Assembly: GCA_964017065.1 (NCBI GenBank)
Contig: OZ024783.1
Span: 10,506,885-10,570,884 of the forward strand
Source of the DNA: Haliclona indistincta
Taxonomy: Eukaryota > Porifera > Demospongiae > Haplosclerida > Chalinidae
Direction: 5' to 3'
Length of the DNA stretch: 64,000 nucleotides
Under the pieces are notes generated by a model. The model was given only the letters and a program-made list of their open reading frames with translations, made no database searches and was not told the DNA's origin. Made by a program: the position numbers and the translations under genes. Of this stretch, positions 56,477 through 64,000 are shown piece after piece. How positions within the stretch are numbered: position 1 is the stretch's first letter; every line of letters starts with the position of its first letter.

Positions 56477-57130
56477 GGTGGCGGGTTACAAAATTTATGA
56501 ATATTAATGAGAAAAACTGTTTTCGCTTGGAACTCTGACAGAAATAAGCAATCAGCACAAAAGTCGCTATAAGGCATCGTAGTAAGTGTCCTCGCATAAC
56601 CAATGACTCTTGAGGAAATAAGCAAAGAGCTGAGTCGACACAATCCTAGGTAACACAGCAGCTATTTTTCCCACAAGATTACGCGACGTGTAGCGTTAGC
56701 TAGTCTACGAAAAATGGTTTATATTCGAGCAAATACAACCTTTGAGTGAATGATGGAGTGTCTTCTCGCTATCTTTCTTGAATCAAGATTTTATTGTCGC
56801 TAAAAGGAAAGAGTGCGCCAGTGACCTGCGTTTGAGGCATCAGCGTTGCTTCTACAATAGCAAATTTTCGAAAAAGGCCCCACCATTCACTCCGAATGTT
56901 ACTTATGTACATGTAGATACTAGTCAGTGAACGCAGCTCTCGACACAGCTTCCAAAATCTTGTGGGAAAAATCCGAGTTCATTTCTGCCATTGCCGTGTA
57001 TTGTTTCTCAGCGAGCTCCACCCCTTTTGTCGTGAATATCATTATTTGCACACGTGAATATCATTATTTGCACCACTTGATGTCATTATCACGGTATACT
57101 AAACGCGTGGGCGAAAGGTAACCCGCCACC
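56477..57130. mobile_element. 654-bp TIR element with TTAA duplication
   Basis: GGTGGCGGGTTAC at the left end is answered by GTAACCCGCCACC at the right. TTAA flanks both sides (56,473-56,476 and 57,131-57,134). TTAA target use suggests a piggyBac-type non-autonomous element. Its right end is 16 bp from the ATG of five-TM copy 6. Confidence 0.9.
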
Positions 57131-57146
57131 TTAAGAAGTGGCTACG

Positions 57147-58220
57147 ATGGAAACATTAGTCTGTCCATATCCTTTCGTTATCTTCTTCTTTAACACACTA
57201 CTAGGATTGGTGCTTTACTGCTTGCTTACTCTAAGCAGCATAATACTTCTTTGCTTTCTATGCTGCAAAGACCTAGGAAGATGGATTATCTACTGCACTG
57301 AAACTGTCATGGAACACGTTCTTGGCAAAGTTCTGACAAGATATCACAACAATAATGGCAGAAGGATCTATATTGTACTAAACTACATAGCCCCTAAGGC
57401 AGTATACACAACCATACAATCTGCTCTTCTGATTCAAATGGTCGCTGTTGCAGCTGTACAATTCTGTGACAACTTTTTCATTGAGGAGTCTCACGGTTGC
57501 AGCACAAGAGGGTTGATCTGCTGCTACAATATAGATCTATGGTCTGGACAATATATAAACTGCTCCAACAACAACAACAACTACTCAGAAATCACCTGCT
57601 ACAGGTTTGTGTCAAAGCTAGGCAATGCCACTGGATCTGCACTCGGTGTGGTAACAACCACTGCTCTGATAGTCTACCTCATCACTATAATCCTGTTAAA
57701 AGTTTCCGATGGAAAATTTATAAAAAGAGGAAAACCAAAACGTCGTCGAAAATGTTGCACTATATTTATACAAATCTCTGTAGCGTTATCGACATTTTTT
57801 CTTACCGGCTTATTTTGCGGGTTAAAATTTGCATCGTATTTTTCTCATACAAAAAAGATTAATGCGATTTCTGAGATATTACCTACAGGTATTATAATAT
57901 TCGTGTACATCATCTTCTTTCCTTGGTACAAATTTGAACCAGTAAAATTAATTAATGATAAAGATGACAACGGTGGTAAAGATAAAACCGGTAAAGATAA
58001 AACCAGTGGTAAAGATAATATTAACGACGAGATTCCCCTTGTTGACAATAATGGCAAAGATGAAGAGATTCCCCTTGTTGACAATAATGACCAAGATGAA
58101 GAGATTCCCCTTGTTGACAATAATGGCCAAGATGAAGAGATTCCCCTTGTTGACAATAATGGCCAAGATGAAGAGATTCCCCTTTTTGACAATAATGGTG
58201 AAAATGAAACAGAATTGTAA
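57147..58220 (+). CDS. Five-TM cysteine-loop membrane protein, copy 6, long acidic tail
   Basis: Intronless and intact. I choose ATG 57,147 (METLVCPYPF), giving 357 aa. The family plan is present: TM1 (about 9-35), cytosolic VLNYIAPK, TM2 ending QFCDNFFIEES, loop GCSTRGLICC, INCSNNNNNYSEITCYRFVS, KLGNATGSALG, TM3, a basic stretch (KRGKPKRRRK), TM4, TM5 ending FFPWYKFE. The loop is shorter than in other copies. The C-terminal tail of about 90 aa is strongly charged, with five 12-aa repeats of the type NNGQDEEIPLVD preceded by Lys/Asp-rich sequence. Its immediate upstream region is a transposon, so expression may depend on that element. Confidence 0.85.
   Translation: METLVCPYPFVIFFFNTLLGLVLYCLLTLSSIILLCFLCCKDLGRWIIYCTETVMEHVLGKVLTRYHNNNGRRIYIVLNYIAPKAVYTTIQSALLIQMVAVAAVQFCDNFFIEESHGCSTRGLICCYNIDLWSGQYINCSNNNNNYSEITCYRFVSKLGNATGSALGVVTTTALIVYLITIILLKVSDGKFIKRGKPKRRRKCCTIFIQISVALSTFFLTGLFCGLKFASYFSHTKKINAISEILPTGIIIFVYIIFFPWYKFEPVKLINDKDDNGGKDKTGKDKTSGKDNINDEIPLVDNNGKDEEIPLVDNNDQDEEIPLVDNNGQDEEIPLVDNNGQDEEIPLFDNNGENETEL
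58039..58200 (+). repeat. 36-bp coding minisatellite in the tail of copy 6
   Basis: Five in-frame units of 36 bp (GAAGAGATTCCCCTTGTTGA and so on) encode EEIPLVDNNGQD variants. Absent from the other family members. Confidence 0.95.
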
Positions 58221-58805
58221 CCACCGCTATTCCACTGCTGGAATTCTCTTGTAATAACAATAACTATTGTGACAGTCTTCTTAGTACATTAGTCATTCAG
58301 TCCCGTCTGTAGTCATGATTTTGTATCACATTTATTACTTACATTAGTAGCACATTATGTTTATTGCAATTAAGTTGATTACTATTACTTTTCACAAATT
58401 GCTGATACAGTGTTGCAAAACAGAAAGTACATTAACTGTCAAATCGTACACTTGCAAGGTTATATGAAAACATTTCTCATGATAGGAAACACATACATCC
58501 ATCCTAGCATTGTTGGCACTACAAATCAACTCATTCTGATGTTGAAAACATCACAGTTGTCCATTGTCCATTTTGCTGACAAGTCCTGCAAAATTATAAT
58601 GCAACAATGTGGGCAATACTCTCTATGTTCACAGTTAGGCCGTTTAGCAAATACTCGTATACCATCCCAGGAGAAGATCCAGGATAGTAGACAGAGGCTA
58701 ACGAGAAAGGAATGTTGAACTCCAATAGTCCCATACAACTAATGTTTCAGACAAGTACTTGAGACTGTAGAGCAGATTCTTATAAGGCAGCCAAGTTCTC
58801 AATTA
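58221..58805. other. Downstream of five-TM copy 6, no gene seen
   Basis: AT-rich, likely 3' UTR and spacer. No repeat boundaries found. Confidence 0.4.
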
Positions 58806-58808
58806 AAA

Positions 58809-60513
58809 GAAAATAAAAAGATTTCTATCGAAATCAAAAGTATGTAGGGTTGTGAAATCTACCACTGGTTCACAATGTAAACTAACAAGGAACAAGCATG
58901 GAATGGTAACACAATTGACTTGCTAACAGACCATAGATCCCTACATCAGTGGCTGCTGTCGTTGGCTATAGCTAGTTCAGCTAGTTGCTGTTGACAGCCA
59001 CTGATGTAGGGATCTATGGTCTGTTAGCAAGTCAATCGTGTTACCATTCCATGCTTGTTCCTTGTTAGTTTACATTGTGAACCAGTGGTAGATTTCACAA
59101 CCCTACATACTTTTGATTTCGATAGAAATCTTTTTATTTTCTTGTTTGTGTCCTTTTTTCTTTTTCAGTGAAGTGCAGTTCAATATCATGCACGTACTGA
59201 GCCGCCTTTGTCATGGTTTCCACCATTGGTTTAGTTTTCCAGTTGCTGATGGCTTTTCTTTAGAGACCTTTAGATTCACGTTACGTGTAACGTGTAACCC
59301 GTAACTCGCGTTTGGCGTTACAGGTAAAATTCTGTAGGTGATTTAGATTCTGAAAATACTTGTGACTAGGCAGCTACGAAGGAAGACGATGAGCGATCAG
59401 AATTCCAGGTTTTGCACCAAGACATGGCTTTCATATGCTAGAAACAACTGCCAGAACAAGTTTGTTGCCAGAGATGAGCTTCCAGCGGTGCTAGTGGCGA
59501 GAGAATCTACGGTTGCTCATGTTCAGACGAGTGCTGCAGATGACAGACAGCGCATATCTGCGTTTTAACTAGTCCAACATGTAGACCAGGCATCAAGGCA
59601 CATGTTTAGCTATAACAAACGTGGAGCTGACATAATCTCGAGCAACAGGATCTACAGGGAAACGGCCGACCTGTAGACGGGGTTCTACACGTTCAGATCG
59701 GGGAAATTGACGAGTACTCGAACGTGTGGCGATGCTCACGTGATCATCTACACGTAACAAGTTACACGTATGAAGGAAAACGTGTAAATCTAAATGTCTC
59801 TTTTATTTAACAATTTTAAACTTGTAGCTAAAAATCATTGTAATGGTGTACATATCAGATCGCCTACACATGCATGCATGCACTGCATACGAGCCCCGCC
59901 CACACTTGTTTGTAGACCTGTACGTCGGTTATAACTATCTGACAAGCGTAGAATGGTGTTCCTACACGAGCTTGCCGTTATTCGAAGACTCTAGACAAAT
60001 ATGTGTTCTCCGTGATCAATACGGCGGGGTGATACTGAAGCTAGTGCTTGGTCACGTGCGTATTGCGCAATCACAATAATGGCGTCTAACACTTAGCTGA
60101 CAATGGATCACGATCGAGAACTCGCGGAATTTAGATCGCTGTTTCGCTAAAAACAATGTTCAAAAGGCACCTGCCAGGAGAATTTCACGACTTTTCGTGG
60201 GTGTTTTGGTCTCGGCACTGCTCGCGTAAAGGCGCTAGGCGAGTTGAAGAAAGAAGAAGAAGAAGAAGAAAACGAAGATGACGAAACTCGATTTTCACCG
60301 TTTCCAGGTTCGTCACTTTAGCAACATTTTCGAGCAATCTCCTTGCTACTGTAAGATGGGGCAACGCCAGATAGCTGATCTAAGTGTCTTTGGAAGTATA
60401 AACTTCATCACCAGGCGTAATATCAGCGTTTGAACGATAATACATTGTATGTAGCAGCCATCTTGTTTTTCCGTTCAACCCTACATAGGGAGGCACTACC
60501 GTGCTTCCCTAAT
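58809..60513 (-). mobile_element. Composite inverted repeat, right copy
   Basis: Inverse counterpart of 47,744-48,988: palindrome part at 58,809-59,145, linking part 59,145-59,251, outer part 59,805-60,513. Sequence identity is high in the palindrome arms and moderate in the outer part. A 0.54-kb insertion (59,263-59,800) interrupts it. Together with the left copy it brackets five-TM copies 3-6. Confidence 0.8.
59263..59800. mobile_element. 0.54-kb TIR insertion inside the right composite repeat
   Basis: GAGACCTTTAGATTCACG at the left is answered by the inverse of GTGTAAATCTAAATGTCTC at the right. The corresponding position of the left composite copy (near 48,482) has no such sequence, giving an internal empty site. 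A short TTTA-type duplication is possible but ambiguous in the T-rich context. Repeated ACGTGTAAC-like motifs occupy both subterminal regions. Confidence 0.75.
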
Positions 60514-61259
60514 ACTGCTAATACAAGCCAAAACTAACAGTTTACTTAGCACTATCCCAAAAAATGATCAAACCTTTTCAGTACTTGTCTGAAATGCTAC
60601 ATAATTATAGTTATGAGGACTATTGGAGTTTGATGTGCTCCTGATAGAGGGAATAAGAAGTGGTACACTAAGCATGCAAAGAAATCTATTGCTAAAAATA
60701 TTCATGGGTAAAAACTGTGTGTTTTTCAAACTTTTCTTACATTTGCGCTTGTCTCTATAGCCATGTTTGTTCATTGAAAGGTGAAAGTGTGTGCTGTATG
60801 TAATATTTAGACAGTATATAAGAGGATCTACGTGATAATTATAGCTTCCGAGCGTAGCAATGGTGCTATGGTAACAGTGCGAGAGCTACTACATCATGTA
60901 GCTGATTTAGACAATAGCAACGGCAAACAGAAACGACACGAATCATGAGCAAGGACACACAAGTGCTATAAAAATTATTCAGTAGAACTCTGTGCAAAAA
61001 ACAGTAATCTGCGTTGCATGGCGGGATTCCGAATAGTCAGAGCTACACAACCTGATTGGTGGGGTGAAGTAGTAGTTGTAACAGCCTATATAATTTCTTT
61101 TATGAACACATGCTGGTGGACAATTCAGTGGTATGACAGAAAAAAATCCCTTTATTGAAGCAACCAGTAGCCCCTCCCCTGAATTCACCTTTGCGACCCT
61201 CTAAAGTATGTAAAACAGGAGCCTAGGAAGGAGCGTTCAACTGTGAATAACAAAATTAA
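60514..61259. other. No gene seen
   Basis: AT-rich, only short frames, no clear repeat ends. Confidence 0.4.
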
Positions 61260-61440
61260 AGTCAGCCGCTTGCACTGGCAGTGTAAGACGGCGATCATGG
61301 CTCTGGCTGAACGCTCACTCGTTTTAGCTGGAGATGGGCAGGACAAAGCGTGGATGAATGTATAGGTAGGAAATAGCGAGCCACAAAAAGAAAGGCCCAA
61401 GTCCCAACTAGCAACAGCAGACTTTAAACTTCGATAATAT
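61260..61440. repeat. Interspersed repeat family R3, copy 2
   Basis: Counterpart of 11,775-11,965 (GGCTCTGGCTGAACGCTCAC, GCGAGCCACAAAAAGAAAGG). Non-coding. Confidence 0.7.
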
Positions 61441-61666
61441 TACTGTAGCGAATACGGCAGTTGAACGTTCCTTCGCCTTATACGCTCTTGGTAAAATTAA
61501 TGTTAGTCACAATCACCATAATAATTTATGTGGTTAAGAGAAAGAATAGTAGTATGAAACAGCTATTGTTAACGAGACAACAAATCAGTTAATCATGTAT
61601 CATTATGTTCACAATCAGACTCTTCAGAATCAGAATCATCTAACTTCTTTTCTTGTGTGTAATCTC

Positions 61667-62896
61667 CTAGTTTACATAATCTTCAATACTACTATCGTGT
61701 TGAGGTGACCTTTCGCTCCATTCAGGAATATTAACCAGAATAGCTGCAGCCATGTAGCAGGTTTCTGGCAAATATTCATTACCGTAGGTGATTGCTGTAA
61801 TACCTGGCACCATCTCTTTAAATTTCTGGCACCAGAGAATATTTTCGGCACTTTTGTATCCAATATCTTCAAAATACTGCTCCCAGCTCTCCCCAATCAA
61901 ATCTTGTGTTACTTTATAATAAAATCCACAATGAAACAAACATATCTCTTCATATATGCAATAATCATTTTCTGTGTTAACAATGGACGTTACAGCCACT
62001 TTGAGCCCAAGTGAAGTAGCAGCTAACATCACCATACGATCAGATCCCTTCAGTAGAATCTTAGGGTCCTTTGATTTTCCAAACTCTTTAAAAACATATG
62101 AATGTTGACAGGCAAAACCAAGGACACCGCCTTCACGTAGGAAATGTGGCTGACCTAGTGCTGCCTTGAGATTTTGGTAGAATGGAGTGGTAGTAACATT
62201 CAATGAAGGAACTGGATTAAGCTGGTCACAATGGTAGAGGTTGTAGGTTAAAGTCACACGATAGCCATTGGTAACTGGAAGTATTTCGTGTTCCACATCA
62301 CTGAAGAATGCTGCCCACTGAATGACAGGATCACTAGTTGGTGAGGACCAGTCATAAGTAACCTCTTGACCTTGGTGTCTAGTAACAAGTGATCCTCTAG
62401 TGAACTGTGAAGGTAAACACACAACCAGACTACCAAACATGTTACCTCCACGAGGAGTGTCAACATGAGCCTTGAAGCATCCAGTAGGACCACTGTACAC
62501 ATTCATCTTGTACAACTCAGCTCGAATATTGAGAACATCTGGAACTAACGACACACGAACTTCTCCAATAATTCCACAGTCTGAAAGCTGAAATGAAGTA
62601 AAGAACTTTTCTGGCTCTAATGCATAAGCATCTCTGTAACTCTTGTCAGTAACTGTTTCCTTTCCTTTACCAAAACTGGCAACACTAGAGGATTCAATAA
62701 GCTTGAGAATATCAGCATCTTGCAAACCAGGAAAAGCAACAGTATTCCATTCTCCAACTTTGTTGAGATAAGTAACTTGTACTTTAGAAGGTGTTAGAAT
62801 ACTACCACCACAGGTAAATCGTTCAGTAGCTATCTCTCCCAAAGACTTCACAATCTGAGAATTGGCCATCTCCCCTAAAGATTGTACTTCAGCCAT
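61667..62896 (-). CDS. 2OG-Fe(II) oxygenase-like protein
   Basis: Single-exon frame of 409 aa from ATG 62,896. The double-stranded beta-helix core shows the metal triad: H144 and D146 in FKAHVDTPRGG, H203 in FFSDVEHEILPVTNGYR, and R213 as the likely 2-oxoglutarate anchor, followed by VTLTYNL. This matches prolyl-4-hydroxylase-like 2OG oxygenases, which use Fe(II), O2 and 2-oxoglutarate to hydroxylate protein or small-molecule substrates. No signal peptide is visible, so probably cytosolic or nuclear. The N-terminus has an internal echo (SLGEMANSQIVKSLGEIA). Beyond the stop another frame continues as an acidic stretch (KLDDSDSEESDCEHND), suggesting the original C-terminus was longer. The start codon is 48 bp from an LTR. 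The substrate is unknown. Confidence 0.8.
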   Translation of the reverse strand: MAEVQSLGEMANSQIVKSLGEIATERFTCGGSILTPSKVQVTYLNKVGEWNTVAFPGLQDADILKLIESSSVASFGKGKETVTDKSYRDAYALEPEKFFTSFQLSDCGIIGEVRVSLVPDVLNIRAELYKMNVYSGPTGCFKAHVDTPRGGNMFGSLVVCLPSQFTRGSLVTRHQGQEVTYDWSSPTSDPVIQWAAFFSDVEHEILPVTNGYRVTLTYNLYHCDQLNPVPSLNVTTTPFYQNLKAALGQPHFLREGGVLGFACQHSYVFKEFGKSKDPKILLKGSDRMVMLAATSLGLKVAVTSIVNTENDYCIYEEICLFHCGFYYKVTQDLIGESWEQYFEDIGYKSAENILWCQKFKEMVPGITAITYGNEYLPETCYMAAAILVNIPEWSERSPQHDSSIEDYVN

Positions 62897-63011
62897 TTTC
62901 TGATTCACTATAGAAAAACTCGTAACAGCAGCTGCGTTGTAAGTGTAGCGTAGTTAATATTCAGTGTTCGACCAAGAGAATGATTATTATTGCACAAGAA
63001 ACAGAGAGCTA

Positions 63012-63019
63012 CTTATATA
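63012..63019 (-). promoter_or_regulatory. TATA box-like motif in the LTR facing the 2OG gene
   Basis: TATATAAG on the minus strand, inside the LTR at 62,944-63,115 and about 116 nt upstream of ATG 62,896. Placement is right for a core promoter transcribing into the oxygenase gene. The other LTR lacks this motif. Confidence 0.45.
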
Positions 63020-63329
63020 CAAAGACCAATGGAATGATGACACAGCACAAACATAGTTAACATATTAAAGTGTAATCTAAGACAATGCAATAATATTTAT
63101 TAGCACAATGTTACATCACTCCCTCTCAAGTTTTGTCTCCTCACAGAACGCATAGTTAGTGATTGATCCATTGTCCATAGCGGGATGGTGTTTGACGGTT
63201 TTGCTGTGGTCATGCAGTTCCAATGGCTTGTCCTTGTTGAACAGGTTGTAGGTCTGGTCTCGTTCTTGGTCTGACGAAGAAGTGTAACTACCTGGGACTG
63301 CAGCTTAGCGATTCGAGACAACATCAGCA

Positions 63330-63738
63330 TCAGCATAATTTATGTAGGCTTTCCAGAAGGTAATCTATTGTTCTGTGACCAGGCTCTTTCTGCTGAGTAT
63401 TTCTTGTCAGGTCTTCGTCAGGGAATCCTCGCTTGAACAGGTCTGATACAAAGTCTGCAATTTTGTCAACTGGTCTTTGACTGCATGTCATGAACAGCTT
63501 TCCAGCTGTAAGTGGCTCTTGTGCAAGGCCTGCCTTCTCCATTAGTGTCTTCTTCAGCTTTTTCAAGTCCTTCTTGGTATGGAGGTCCATCAACTTCCTC
63601 GCAGTAGTGTTGGCAAGATCGCTGCTTGCTTGTCTGCTTCATTCTTTATATAGCAGTAAAAACCAGTCCAAAGCGAGTCCATTCTCTTGTGAAGTTTTCT
63701 TCAGCTATCTCTGGTAGGGGTATCTCGAATGAACTCAT
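63330..63738 (-). pseudogene. Gag-like fragment of the LTR retrotransposon
   Basis: ATG 63,738 shortly after the primer-binding site opens a Gag-like N-terminus that stops early. A second frame to 63,330 (KLMDLHTKKDLKKLKKTLME, then SDLFKRGFPDEDLT) continues the capsid-like sequence before another stop. There is no zinc knuckle, protease or polymerase. The element cannot encode its own mobilisation and may depend on relatives. Confidence 0.6.
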
Positions 63739-64000
63739 AGTGAGCTATCCCACTTCAGACACCAAATGTAGTGTAGGTAATATTCAGTGTTCGACCAAGA
63801 GAATGATTAATATTGCACAAGACACAGAGAGCTACTCACCAATGGAATGATGACACAGCAAAAAGATAGTTAACATATTAAAGTGTAATCTAAGACAATG
63901 CAATAATATTAATTTTATTGTCACAATGTTACATTACAGAGTGTTGAACAGCACTGAAGTTGCACACTTAAATCGAAGGAAATCTGTAAAACGCAGAATA

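Larger units (their letters stand above)
62944..63933 (-). mobile_element. Small deleted LTR retrotransposon (990 bp)
   Basis: Direct repeats at 62,944-63,115 and 63,767-63,933 share TGTAG(C/T)GTAG at one end and CAATGTTACA at the other, so on the minus strand the LTRs run TG to CA. Right after the 5' LTR the minus strand reads TTTGGTGTCTGAAGTGGGA, a primer-binding-site-like sequence of gypsy-type elements. The interior is only about 650 bp, with broken Gag-like frames and no polymerase. The 3' LTR has about 13 bp (TATATAAGTAGC region) that the 5' LTR lacks. No clean target duplication was found. Confidence 0.85.

Noticed and set aside
57845..58260. Several repeat-containing frames on both strands around the tail of copy 6
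   Set aside because: Shadows of the 36-bp coding repeat; only the frame continuous with the five-TM domain is supported.

Overview
The window is eukaryotic and animal. It has multi-exon genes with GT-AG introns, a metazoan-type ATM kinase, an ankyrin/ROC-COR/death-domain protein, SLC15-like transporters and many small DNA transposons. Short introns in dense genes, a low-GC background, abundant inverted-repeat elements and a ROCO-death architecture fit a sponge (demosponge-like) genome best. That placement is an inference from gene content, not a database result.

Layout. 0-2.1 kb holds interspersed repeats. 2.1-7.8 kb is a five-exon ANK-ROC-COR-death gene (+) whose ankyrin array contains ten near-identical 204-bp units. 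7.8-12.7 kb is repeat-rich: a tandem duplication, one half of which carries a 579-bp TIR element with an exact 8-bp target duplication and a RecQ-helicase relic. 12,678-19,548 is a complete-looking P-like transposon with 54-bp perfect TIRs and two convergent spliced genes, a 1350-aa transposase (-) and a 415-aa companion (+). 20.9-30.0 kb holds 28 consecutive exons of ATM (-), encoding the C-terminal 1468 residues (distal solenoid, FAT, PI3K-like kinase, FATC). The N-terminal half of ATM is not in the window.

31.2-40.2 kb carries three intronless SLC15/POT-like transporter genes (-), the middle one broken. 42.5-58.2 kb carries six intronless copies (+) of a family of five-TM membrane proteins with a cysteine-rich extracellular loop; I cannot assign it to any known family. 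Copies 1, 3 and 6 are intact, copy 2 is split by a transposon, and copies 4 and 5 are frameshifted. Copies 3-6 lie between two inverted copies of a composite repeat (47.7-49.0 and 58.8-60.5 kb), and TTAA-flanked foldback elements pepper the array. The window ends with a 2OG-Fe(II) oxygenase-like gene (-) whose start codon is 48 bp from a TATA-containing LTR of a small deleted LTR retrotransposon.

How the parts relate. ATM (DNA-damage kinase) and the ROCO-death protein (likely intracellular signalling) are single genes. The transporter and five-TM arrays are recent local expansions under birth-and-death evolution, with mobile elements supplying breaks, insertions and possibly promoters. The five-TM array is the best candidate for something undescribed. 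Exon models come from reading frames and splice sites by eye; for ATM and the transposase all internal phases sum correctly, which supports them strongly.
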